DNA of 64,000 nt from Marsupella aquatica. Lineage: Eukaryota; Marchantiophyta. The notes under the pieces are model-generated. The model was not told where the DNA came from and did no database searches. It saw only the letters and a program-made list of their open reading frames with translations. Position numbers and translations under genes: made by a program. The stretch spans positions 20,708,001-20,772,000 of the forward strand of contig OZ316897.1 of the NCBI GenBank assembly GCA_973895155.1, written 5' to 3'. Shown here one piece after another: positions 1-14,500 of this stretch (position 1 is its first letter; each line of letters starts with the position of its first letter).

Positions 1-841
1 TTCACCATTATAAGAGTTCTTCCGTGAAATTGTGGAGAAGAGTAGGCTAGCATAGTGAGAGGAGTGTCTACAATGTGAAAGGGGGGAAGTTTTGTACAAT
101 TCTCCCTTTACATAGGTTAGTGGAGGTTTCATGAGCCTACCAGCTATGGCACGAATTCCCATTCCAGAGTGGGATTCTCAGGTTTAGGTTTTGGCAGTTG
201 TTCGTGAGGACGAGAGTGCTGATTCGAAAGCTGTAGGTCCTGTCTTGCACTCAGGCCGGACCATGCGCAGCCAAAAGGCCGAATTCGAACGAGCTTGCCC
301 AAAAGGACATTCACGTTCTTATTGCTCCATCATTCTGCGAATTGGCACAGTAGAACCGTCGTGTTCAGTAGACAAAACTAGAGTTTCGGTGAACTTGGAC
401 CAATTGCTTGCTTCCTAAATGGATACTGTACACGTTTGCCCTTTCTAGCATGTGATTGTTGTTTGGCGCGAACTGTTCCCGCTTTAGATGAACTTTTTCA
501 TTGCGTTCTGCATTCGCAGGAACATTGTTTGATCTCTGTTTATGCAGCACCGTCTGTGACACTGCACAACTCGCAAGGTAATGTTTCCTTTGGTTTGCGG
601 CACCGTCTGTCACACTGCAGCCTCGTTGATTTTGTTCAGGTTGGTTGGTCTGAGTGTTCTCAGCATCTTAATATCGTCACTTCTGGAAGGTTTGGCGGTA
701 GAATGAGAGTCCTCCAACATTTTGGCTGTGCTGATTCCCGGAGCTGGCTCTCGCAAATTGTTTTTCCCTGTATTGATGTAAGTGGTCAGAGCTTTTGGAG
801 AGTGGCTCATGGTTTTTACGGTGTGTCAATGTTTGCAGAAC
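1..841. other. 5' flank of the F-box gene, no gene recognised
   Basis: No conserved protein could be recognised here. Short open frames exist, the longest ending just inside the F-box gene at 852, but they have no familiar motif. A short motif, GCACCGTCTGT followed by ACACTGCA, occurs twice near 547 and 601. The segment ends in TTTGCAG directly before the presumed start region at 842, so part of it may be an intron or 5' leader of the downstream gene. That reading is inferred from one acceptor-like sequence only. Confidence 0.4.
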
Positions 842-2134
842 ATGAGGGATGATAGCGTGTGGAGTCAGCTCTCGGCTGAGCTGTTGTAGCGAGTTCTGTC
901 CTTCTTGCCGGTGCCTGTCCTTTGCAGATTTCGCATCGTCTGCAAGATGTGGAATTCGCTCATATGCTTGCCAGCATTTGGCAAAATGTGTATCCAAAAC
1001 GCGAGTGAAGGTGCGAATCCAGGAGCATTCTTTGTTCTTGATGTTCACCGTCCAACCGCTACTGTGTTACCCATTAACGGTGTGAGCATGGTCGACCTAA
1101 ATGCAAAGCGGTGGTACAATTTGCATCAATTACCTGCGGGACTTGACTATACTGTGCCGACTATGGATGGAGGTTTGGTTTGCAAATGGGTAAACCCATT
1201 GACAATGGAACAACGTCGAGAGTCGATGTCGATGCGCCTATTGAGACAAACACTGCGTCAGACACTTATTGTTTGCAACCTTTGTGGTGGATCACTGAAA
1301 GTACTCCCAGCTCCACCTCTGCATGACATCGATATTCAAACGATGAAGTTACAACTGGTTGTGATGTCGAACACTTACAAGATTTTCCTTTCAAACCTGA
1401 GGAGTCCTGTTGACTCAGCCAGAGCACGTCGGACAATGACTCGTGTTGGCTCACTCAGAGAACCTTGGATGTGTGTTTATGAGTCTTCAGCTAATCGATG
1501 GCGAATTTTGTCAAGTCCACCAACACCACGGAACGAATTGGATCTTCATGTACGCAGTGTCATGTTTCAAGGTTTATATGTTCTACTTTACAGCTCAGCT
1601 GGTTCCGTCGATCGGCTCTACAGTTACAATTACCTGAAGGATGCGTGGGAAGACACGCGCGTGCAATTTTCGCAGGGGGAGGTTAGCTCACATTGGTCCT
1701 TTGATCTGGTGGTGAGCGACAACCGCTTGTTTCTAGTGGCCCGACAGTCGGTACTAGACGAACCGTTGTCAGAGGTCATAATGACTCGACTTGGGTGGAA
1801 TGATTCGGCAGTGGACATAAGTGAGATTCTGCTTGCAGAAAAAGTGTGCAGGACTGTGGTTCAGATGGGATATGCAGAAGTGCGTAGAAATGTTGGCACT
1901 GACTCGGCCCAAGCGGACCCTGATTTGTTGACATTGCGGGCATTCGGCTGTGATAAATCCATTTTGCTGATGTGCTTAGAAACCGGGAAGATTATGCTGT
2001 ATGATTTGGTGGCAGGGGCATGGGAATCATTGCACCAGAACCCAGCGGATCTACCATCTAGTGGTCAGCCCGGACTAATCTGTAGACTTGGCATGCCGAT
2101 GAGTTACCTTCGTCTGGGCACCACACCCTGGTAA
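842..2134 (+). pseudogene. F-box/kelch-type protein gene with in-frame TAG inside the F-box
   Basis: The frame from ATG 842 reads MRDDSVWSQLSAELL, then TAG at 887-889, then RVLSFLPVPVLCRFRIVCK. Read together these two halves form a normal plant F-box, which binds Skp1 in SCF ubiquitin ligases. After the stop the frame stays open for about 415 codons to TAA-type termination at 2134. It includes kelch/galactose-oxidase-like segments such as SYNYLKDAWED and MLYDLVAGAWESL, typical of single-F-box plant proteins that use a beta-propeller to hold substrate. The next in-frame ATG is at 947 and would lose most of the F-box. The long intact downstream frame suggests a young nonsense mutation, translation from a downstream start, or a sequence error. 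An upstream acceptor-like TTTGCAG lies at 832-838. The family assignment is firm; the pseudogene call is moderate. Confidence 0.65.
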
Positions 2135-3757
2135 GAAAATTGTTATCATATTTCTACTTTGCTCGAAGCAGACCACTCTCGTCGATGGGCTTGCTACAGA
2201 CCTTCAAGACATGTGGTTCTTACATGATGTTTGCACTGGTGACCTTCCCTCCTGTCAATAGAGAATTCCATTCAATCTGTTCGTGAGAATTCAAAGTAGG
2301 TGACAAGCAAACGGTTGTAGAGTTTGATGGATTTCATTCAGTTTGTTGGTGAGAATTCAAAGTACTCGACAAGCAAACAGATGTAGAGTCTGATGGATTT
2401 CATTCAGTTTGCTGGTGAGAATTCAAAGTACGTGACAAGAATTAAGCATGTGACGGATAAAGAGTCTAATGGATTTGATTTCAGTATGTTCGTGGGAACT
2501 CGAAGTAGGTGACAAGAATTAAGATAAGTGACCAGATAATGGATACAGAGTCGAACGGATTTCATTCAGTTTGATCGTGAGAATTCGAACTCGGTGCTAC
2601 TGTTACAATCACCATAGAAGCTTTTCTTACTGGTGCTGCTTGTTCTTGAGAATTTAAAGCGAAAGGCTAGTTGTCTTATGGTGTAGATTCGCGGACAACG
2701 CTACAATGAACACAAGGATCCGGTGGGGTTTCTCCTTGGATTATTCCAGACTAAAGGCAGAACATTATGTTGGTCTGAGCTTTTCTACATCGTCAAACAG
2801 CTTCTTCGGAAACTTCTTATGTTAGGACCTCCGAATGATCTGTCGACTCCAGTACGAAAAGTTGATCAGACGCCGCTCCAATTTATAATGATCCGACTGT
2901 CTGAGTGGCTGGGCGAGGAGGTTCATAACATGGAGAGAATATCGTTCGATGATCATCATTCGTCTTTGTCCAAAGAGAACCTGATTTAAGGATACTTCGG
3001 TTGAGGGTCCACATCCGTGGGCAAACGTACCTTTTACCTCCCACTCTTAAAACAGAAATTGGCACAGACGTTGTCAACAGGAACAGAACAGGAGTGACAC
3101 CCTGCTCCAAATATGCATTCAAATGGAAGAATTTGTCCGGCATCGGCATGCACATCATTCCGGACGAGGTTACTGACATTTCTCCAGTCACTCGCAACCC
3201 GAGTGAAGTAAGCTGGTGATGATTTGGAACACGGCAAGCTCAACTATCTTGCACGGGTTTGGCCGCGTCCTAGACGGGAAAGAGTAATCTGTCGGCCACT
3301 CAAACATGGCAAAGAGAATAACTCCATCCCTATCTATCGATGGCGGATTACACGGGGTAGAGCTCTTGAGTTGAACACGAATAGCGCACGAAGGGGAAAA
3401 CGAGCAGATAGTCAAAATTGTCTCTCAAGTAGTTCCACTGATATTTGACCTTTTCAGCTGTCTAGCTACAGGTTCAGTGAGCGTTTAACGAAGACATGGG
3501 ATGCCTTTCAAAAATCTTCGTGAGGTCCTGACGCTGCAAGGTCTGCAACTTTCATTCACAAAAATATGGACAAACATCTGCGTGCAGCAAAACACAATTA
3601 CCGATAAAATGAGCCGGTTCTATTTGTGGAGATGCAAATAGTCCGACAGGACTTGAATCTACTAACACTGTGAACTTGCTCCATATGTACATTAGCTAAG
3701 TTGAACTTGGCTTGTCAAAACATGGAAATCTGGGGGCATTTTTAGATTGCCATCTCA
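2135..3757. other. intergenic between F-box gene and alpha-tubulin 3' end
   Basis: About 1.6 kb between the F-box gene on + and the tubulin stop on -. It holds the tandem array at 2264-2604 and is presumably the 3' regions of both converging genes. Open frames at 2723-2989 and 3001-3448 show no recognisable domain and were not called. Confidence 0.5.
2264..2604. repeat. minisatellite, about 5 units of 66-85 bp
   Basis: Units begin with ATTTCATTCAGTTTG and continue through GTGAGAATTCAAAGTA and GTGACAAG to GAGTCTGATGG. Five diverged copies follow one another directly, and units 3 and 4 carry an extra AATTAAG-type insertion. The array starts about 130 bp after the F-box stop codon, so it may lie in that gene's 3' untranslated region. 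Confidence 0.8.
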
Positions 3758-7057
<3,300 letters not shown>

Positions 7058-8765
7058 TCAAATTGTCGTTCGGATTTCTAGCTATATATTCAAAACGAAT
7101 ACACGAGTCAGTGCCACACGCAAGAGAATTCCAGCCACTTTCTATTCCCGTTCAAGAAGAAACGACATTGAAATTAGAGACACAAACAGTATCATTCATT
7201 CGATCGATGCACGAGGATGAAAGACAATTCACTTTAGACATCAGTGAACTCAACTTAGAATTGAGGTCCTCACTGTGTGTGTAATGATACAAAACCTTAG
7301 TTATTTATTACCCAATGTAGAGTGACAAAGGGCCAACAAAATGCAAGAACAAAATGGCAAAAAAGACCAGAGAGGACCAAACGGAAACCAACGAAAGAAC
7401 ATCATTTTCAGCAAGGAAGAAAAACCATTGAGGTATGTCAAAGAAGGGAACGTTTTAATGTGAAGAACACACAGCGCTCTTGCAAGTGGAGTAAAACCTT
7501 TTAAGCAAGAATTAAGAGGTATCGCAAAGAGGGCAACCTTTGAATCTGAAGGACGAACAACTACTCTTGCAACTAGAACAATTTAGCTTTTTAAACAAAT
7601 GAAGGAACCTAGGAGTGAATCGAGTACCACCGGTTAGGTCAGATGGTTCCCACTTAAAGGGTGTCAAGCTTGGATTCAAAGCTTTTGGTACGTAAGAAGT
7701 GTTATACACTTTGGCGATCCGATCATTCCTTAGGGGCAATCCAGATTGCAAAGTTATGTGCTATTCAATTCAATGGTGGATACTCGTGGTTGAGAGATGG
7801 ATTTTATTTCTTCAAGTGTCCTTCGGTGTTCCACTTGCTCTTGCAACTATTTCCCGGATTGTCCATTTTTCTAACTTGGGGACCCGATGTACAAAACTTG
7901 AGGATCTAATGGACAACTTTGTGAGAATGTTGCCTATTGCAAACATATTGGGAATATGGATGTTGAATGCTATTGAACTAAAGTATGATCACAAACTATA
8001 GTATAGATAAACAAATAGTCAGTCTCAAAATTTAATGGTATTTTTGTAACTTGGGTAACTTATAGGGGTAATTCTGTACTTTTTCCTTCCCTTTTTACTC
8101 GCGAGGTCTGGGCGTGAATTTCTGTCTCATGTCTATCGAATACAAATCGTGGAGATTGTGGAGAATTGTGGAGAAGGTTCACAAGGGCGTGACGTTTGAA
8201 GAAGCTCGAATAGAGTAAGAGGGGTGAATCGAGAAGGAGATTCGGGAGCCGTGCTAAAGGTTTAGCTCTTTAAACTTCTGTCCAATTTCATTGAGTTGAC
8301 AGTCGTTCTGCGGTTTTAATCGAAATGGATCGGTAGAAGACAGAAAGGGGACTTCGGAAATGCCAACGCTGAAGGTATCATACCGATTAGATGTTTCGGT
8401 CTTCTCCTTTGAAGTGTAGCTGTTCTTCTTATTTTGAAATCTGAACACTGTCTGTGAATCTCGTTTCCATTACATTCTGATAGGCCAACATTTCATGCTG
8501 TTCACAGCCGATCGAATTCTCCAGGCGTGCGCAGTGTAAACAATTACGCCGTTTGCGCAGGGCTACTCAAATTTGTATAAAACAACGAACACAATTGTGT
8601 GCATGTCGATGATGTTCGTCGCTTGATTGTGGACCCCCTTTGCTTACGTGATTTGCACGATAATATGTCATCTGACTACGGTCCTTTCCAGTCTTCCTCT
8701 CGATGTTCAAGTTAGTAGAAGGACTTTCAGGTAGAGAGACTTCTGGATTTTTCTTCTGTAATATG

Positions 8766-8895
8766 GGAGTACATGTCTGGTGAAAGATCTCTACAGGTGA
8801 AAGATCTGCCAATAGAATATTGACGCGCTTGGGAGTTATACATGTCTGGTTGTGTAATCTCTACAGGTTGCAATATTATATTGACATGCTTGGGA
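8766..8895. repeat. two-copy tandem duplication, about 65 bp
   Basis: Two adjacent copies share GGGAGT, TACATGTCTGGT, ATCTCTACAGGT and ATATTGACGCGCTT / ATATTGACATGCTT in the same order. The second is slightly diverged. Confidence 0.7.
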
Positions 8896-10241
8896 GTTTT
8901 CACATTTTTCATTCGGCTTGATTCATTCCAACGCTATGGAAATGGAAGTCACCTTCTACAGCGATTGACCTGCGTCGCTCTAAGTCATGACGCTGGCGCT
9001 TGTACCTTCCCTTTAGAAATCTGCTGATCCGCCACCATCCTGGTCCCTCGTCTGGTTTTACTCTAGAGAACTCACATTCGTACTTTTGGACGGGATTGCA
9101 TCTGCAGCGCCTGGCTTGTTCTCAAACCTTACGGCATTACGAAAGGAAGAGGAATATATTTGTGTTGGCTTATGGCAAGCAGCAGTGTACATTGACAACA
9201 AGTCGCGCCATCGATCAGCACGAGACGGAAGAAGCGGCAAAACTCAGCAACCATCGACCGGGCCATCGAGCGACACAGGCGAAGCTGTAAATTGAATGAT
9301 ACATTTCCAGACAAAGTACTCTATCTTTATGCAGATTCTGGCAATCCAGGTCATACTGCCTCAATCGTCTTTTGCCTTGTGTTAAACAGAATGCTAAGTG
9401 GTAGCTCGCAGGGGGAGACAACTCAAACCTTACTTGTAGTGGTGGATCGAAACGCGATTGCAGCGAGATCCGGAGTCGTTGTGACGTTGCCCGGTGCCAG
9501 CCAGCGATCAGCCTGCAGCCACGCGAGATAACCTCCAGTAGAGATGGCACCAGAGCTTCCAGTGGCTTTCTACAGCTTCGAGCTAGTTTTCATCAATAAC
9601 TGAAGGACCGCCAATGCTCGCCGATTATCGTCTTGCCTCGTCTCGTTGGAGGAAGCCCGTGGACTCTGCCTTTACCCCGCCGCCCCCACTTTTGTTTCAA
9701 TGATGAACTTCAAGAAAACCTCTCGGGCAGATGGGCGGATATGATTCCTCGCCTTCTCGGGGCCGCGTACCCATCCACATCTCCTCTCCGTCGCGTTCGC
9801 GCTGTTTTAAAAACCATTTCGATTTTTTAGCCTTCGTAGGAGTTTGACTTACATTGGGATCCCATCCGAGCTGAAAGGTTTGAATGGAGATCCCACCCCA
9901 GCTCATGACTGGAATAAAGAATTTTAAACTGATGGATCTACTTTACATCGGAGGGACAAGATCTGAAGGAGAGGGAGGACGAAAGGTTTTCTGGTTAACA
10001 GTCAGTCTGCGCTGCTTAACGGCAGTTGCTGACGTTGCTACTGGCGACATTGTTTCTCATGTCAAAAAGTCGCGACTGTGGATTCAATTATGTCGCGTCA
10101 TGGCGTTCCTCCGGAGAACGAACTTTTGTAAGGATTTCTAGAGTGAAAAATCGTCCGGTGATTCGTTGATAAAATTCATTCCGTTCCTTCGAGGCACAGA
10201 AAGATGACTGCAGTCTATAAAGCCAATCTCTGACTGCATCT

Positions 10242-10668
10242 TTTTCTTTCTGGCATTGATTGATGTGGACGAAGTTCCTAAACTTATAGGGCTTTGAAAA
10301 GTGACCTCTCCTGTATTACTTGTAGAGGATGTTCCATCTAGTCCTTTGAACTTAGATACAGTAAAAACTACAATTGCTATGCTTTCTGGCAATGATTGAC
10401 GTGTGCACGAAGTGCTAAAACTAACAGAGCTTTCAAAAGTATTCTCTCGACAGGAGATTGCTTGTAGAGGTTGTTCTATCTATTCCTTTAGACTTAGACT
10501 AGAGTGAAATCAACAATTTCTATGCTTTGTTATCCGGCAATGATTGATGTGCACGAAGTGCCAAAACTTACCGAGCTTTGAAAAGAAATGTCTGGACAGG
10601 AGATGCTTGTAGAGGATGTCCCATCTAGTCCTGTAGACTTAGACTCGAGTAAAGCAACCATTGCTACA
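10242..10668. repeat. tandem array, 3 units of about 140 bp, with a peptide-like minus-strand frame
   Basis: Three direct units begin near 10242, 10381 and 10522. Each contains TGATTGATGTGCACGAAGT (or a close variant), GAGCTTTGAAAAG, CTTGTAGAGGATGT and TAGACTTAGA. On the minus strand the first and third units keep an open frame with the same peptide pattern: a Ser-Lys pair, GLDGTSSTS, a Phe-Gln-Ser block and GTSSTSI. In the middle unit the frame is broken by TGA. This could be a degenerating tandemly duplicated exon or a minisatellite that happens to be open. No known family was recognised. Confidence 0.75.
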
Positions 10669-11930
10669 GAAGGACGATACCTCCGTGGGATTCTGCCCCA
10701 GTTCCGAGGAGATAGACTCATCAAAGGTTAGAAAAGTTCAGAAGATAGTGTTGTAAATTCGTAGTAAGAAGCTCTGCTCAATATTCACTGTGCAGCATAT
10801 TCGGAAGGATTGTGCAATGAACAGTCAGCGCACTCTTGTCACGGTAATTCTGAATTTCGTCTTCCCGAACGTTAATATATTGGGTGAGAATGGTGACGAT
10901 GAAGGTCATGAGTGAATCTATTCTTGCAAGACAGCTGCGTTGCCTGAGTGCCATTCGGCTGAGAGGAGAGCCAAAGTACTCCTAGTGCAGTCCAGTTCTG
11001 GCATACTGCGATGAGTCCCCTGAAGCAATGGGGAGGGAACCTTAGGTTTCTAACATGCTCCATGGAATTGATCGATTTCCTGTGCTACAGAAAGTGTCCA
11101 TCAATAACCTTGGGACCAGTACCTATTGTGAGTAAAGTGGGATTGGAATATCGTCTCCTTTAAAGGGGTAATAAGCATAAGGTTTTCTAGACCCTTTTTC
11201 CGGATGTCTCTGGAGTTTGCTTTTGAGTTACATTGGTGTGAGCACCGAGCTCGACTTAGCTTTAGTCCCTGGCTTGTGCAGGCAGTAATAAGTGCAGAGC
11301 ACTGGGAGGGGCTAATGGAAACAACGAGGCGCATATATTGCACTAAGCTACATTAACGACAGTACGCCACAACCTGAGTGTGTGAAAAAGTGCCTCGTCG
11401 TCGGTACAGGCCATTTACAAGCTGGAGTACATCGCAGAACTTTGCCTCTTGGCATAGATAGAGAAAGAGGCGAGCTCCTTGAAACGGAGACCTAATGTCC
11501 CAGACCATTTTGGCAACTTTCTTATTACTGAACGGATCACTAGAGTCCTCGAGTCAGCAATATTCGATATTGCCGTCCCACAAAGTCACCCTCATCACGG
11601 GCTCGACTCAACTGACAGTAAGTCTATCGACAGAGTTCATCAGTCCTCTCCACAAATCCTTTTTCCCCCAATTTTAGAGTTTCTTTGTGCATTACGAGGT
11701 TTCTACCTCTGTAGGTTCAGGACTTCTGTTCTGTTTTTCTTCCACCTGTCAGTCGAAAACGATGCTACATTGTGGTGACAGAGAATTGAGGCCCGAGTGG
11801 CGACCGAAGGTAAGCCATGGCCCGCGCAGTCTTAGATTACAGAAAGACAGTTTTGGGGATGATGCCACAACACGACCCTAGCCGCTTTCAGTTTGAGATC
11901 ACTTGACGCGTGCCAGCATCCACAAATTTC

Positions 11931-12001
11931 TTTCGTACAGGAAGGACGCAGTGACGAATTGAGCTCTTTCGTACAGGAAGGAAACAGTGACACATTGAGC
12001 T
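11931..12001. repeat. 36-bp tandem duplication
   Basis: TTTCGTACAGGAAGGA, followed by CAGTGAC and ATTGAGCT, occurs twice with a 36-bp period. It is a simple local duplication with a few substitutions. Confidence 0.8.
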
Positions 12002-12504
12002 ACAAAAATTGAACGGAGAGAAGCACGACAGATTCTCTAACGAGTATTGTAGTGTGTCTCGATGGGAGAATCTTTCTGAAAGAAAACAATTTTTGCAGGA
12101 CTCTGCAGTGACACATTACCTGATTGTCATGATTAAGGCATCGCATTTCATCCCATGTGTGTGCAATTTGGGCTGGCTGTCCGTTAGCTGACTCTAAACA
12201 GGTGGCAGACTCGTTGACGGTCCTTCCCAAAGCAGTCGTTTGGTTAAAATTATACAGTCTGCTCAGTAAACAATCGCTGCCCTCACGACGAGTGGGATCT
12301 GGTGCATGAAATTTGAGCCTAGTCACGCCTGGGATTGTCCAGGTGGTAAGGAAGTGCAACCACTACACCACTTGTCGACGCTGTAGGTTGATTTCCTATA
12401 CGGGAATGGCCTCTCCATGCCAGAAACTTGAGGCTGCGCCAATGTTTGTCAGATTTTCGATAGAACGTACAGTTTGGTTCCTGAAACTGACATGTCAGTT
12501 CAAA

Positions 12505-13580
12505 AAACTATGTACGACACTTCTGGCAACACATTTTGGGATCGATGGCACTTAGTATTTCCCTCCGAACTCTAAGTACACTTTTGGCACCATAGTTTGG
12601 GATGACACTGAGACTTTTTCTGAATTCTAACTGTACTTTTGGCAGCACATTTTGAAATGGCACTATGAGTCTCCCTGCAAACTATACTTTTGGCAGCAGA
12701 TTATAGCATGGCAGTTTGAGTCTCTCTCAGAATCGAACTCTTCTTTTAGCGCGTCAGATTTTGGAATGGCACTTTTGAGTCCTCTCTGCAGTCCAACGAT
12801 ATTTTTGGCTCCACATTTTCGGATGGCACTCTCAGTCTTCTCTGAATCTAACTATACTTGTACCAGCACATTTTGGATGGTACTGAGTCTCTCTGGGAAC
12901 TCTACCTATACGTTTCGGAGCAGATTTTAGGATGGCACTTTGAGTCTCTCTCAGAATCTAACTATACTTTCAGCGCGGTAGCTTTTGGAATGGCACTTGA
13001 GTCCTCTCTGAAGTCACTATATTCTTGGCTCCACATTTTCGGATGACATTTTCAGTCTCTCTGAATCGAACTCCACTTTTACGAGCACATTTTGGGATCG
13101 CACTTTTGAGTCTCTCAGGGAACTCTAACTGTCTCTCGGGGATTTCTAACTATACTTTTGGCAGCAGATTTTAGGACGGCATTATGAGTCTCTCTCGGAA
13201 CCTAACTGTAGTTTCAGAGCGGCAGATTTTGGTATGGCACTTTTGGGTCCTCTCTGAAGCCTAACTACATTTTTTGCTCCACATTTTCGGATGACAGTCT
13301 CTCTCTGAATCTAACTATACTTGGACGAGCACATTTTGGGATGGCACTGGGCCTCTCTCGGGAACTCTACCTATACTTTTGGCAGCAATTTTTTGGGATG
13401 GCACCTTAGTCAGAGTGCAACTCTACTTTTAGCACGGCAGATTTTGGAAGGGCGTTTTGAGTCTTCTCTGAAGTCTAGCTGTATTTTTGGGAGCACATTT
13501 TCAGATGGCACTCTCGCTCTCTGAATCTAACCATACTTTTACCAGCAGATCTTGGGATGGCACTTTAGAGTCCTCTCTCC
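12505..13580. repeat. minisatellite of about 56-bp monomers with a four-monomer higher-order repeat
   Basis: About 19 consecutive monomers follow the pattern ACTTTTGGCAGCACATTTT, GGGATGGCACT, GAGTCTCTCT and TCTAACTAT. From about 12680 onward four monomer types alternate in a fixed order: GGCAGCAGATTTTAGG; AGCGCGGCAGATTTTGG with CCTCTCTGAAG; TGGCTCCACATTTTCGG; and CCAGCACATTTTGGG. The second type recurs at about 12748, 12972, 13216 and 13431, giving a higher-order period of roughly 215-244 bp repeated four times. No protein is predicted. The array lies between tubulin and glyoxalase genes. Confidence 0.85.
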
Positions 13581-14017
13581 CCACGCAGCCGAAAATTCAA
13601 GTACTGTAACTTTTTTTCTTGACAGAAACGAGCCGGTTAGGTGCCAGCAGGACCGATGAAATCATACGAAGTAAACTGACGTTTTGGCACAATGACAACA
13701 ATTTACGAGGATGAACGTCCACCTTCGTCACGTCGGTGTCGAATTCAAAGACTCACTGCCTGTTGATTCTACAAGAACGTCGTTCACACCATTCAATGTC
13801 AAGGGAAAAACAGGTCAGTTGGATCTGCATATCACATTGTGGCCATGAACTGATCAAATGAACGACTTTTTCATTCAAACCAAAAACCCTGCATTACATT
13901 TCTTGCCGAGGATGGCATCTACATCTGAAGCCTAACCCACTACATTTCCCGTCGCGGTTGGTATCTACGTATCAAAATCCGAAGCTTATTTACATCCTCA
14001 ACCCTTCCAACACAGAG

Positions 14018-14225
14018 ATGCTACACATGCTGAAGACGAGACCAGCAAAATTTTCTGCTTTAAAAACAGCAGACATTTTATCTCCTCTTGGAGAGATTAA
14101 TTCCGAGTCCGCACGTTCCAAATCACCGAGCCCGTGCAAAGTGTCGTCTGCACCAAAGAAAACGATTGGGGACCTGTACTACGATTCAATCCAGCCCACC
14201 GCGTCGGCTTACCGATCAAGGGAAG
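14018..14225 (+). CDS. candidate coding exon, unknown protein
   Basis: From ATG 14018 the frame encodes about 69 residues with coding-like composition, including ADILSPLGEINSESARSKS, then SAPKKTIGDLYYDSIQPT and AYRSREG. It ends at a strong donor, GGAAG|GTAAG, after 14225. It is basic and Ser/Pro-rich with LSP and SPS sites, but I cannot name the family. No following exon on the plus strand was found before the convergent glyoxalase gene begins at 14501, so it may be a relic or chance frame. Confidence 0.25.
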
Positions 14226-14500
14226 GTAAGAAAAGTGAGTTCGAAATCAGTGCGCAAAACTGTTGAGTTTTATAACCGACCGGCGGATGGCCCAGGCAAA
14301 CCGAGGGAAGATCCGCGACGATAAGTTGGCAGTGGCATTGATGAAACCTTAGTCCGTCCCTTGTCTGGCACTCGTCAGAGAAAGTTTGGAGTTGAAAGCT
14401 AACAATGCGTCCCAAAACTGTTGAGGTTATTCCAAGGAAAATTGTTGAGGTTGTGCACGAGGCAATTGCAAGAGGACGCTTATGCGTGTTGATTCTTTAA

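Noticed and set aside
436-852. 138-codon frame on + ahead of the F-box gene
   Set aside because: No recognisable domain, overlaps the F-box start in another frame, and has irregular composition.
12505-13580. CRISPR-like array
   Set aside because: Repeats are contiguous and diverged, with no unique spacers, in a eukaryotic genome.
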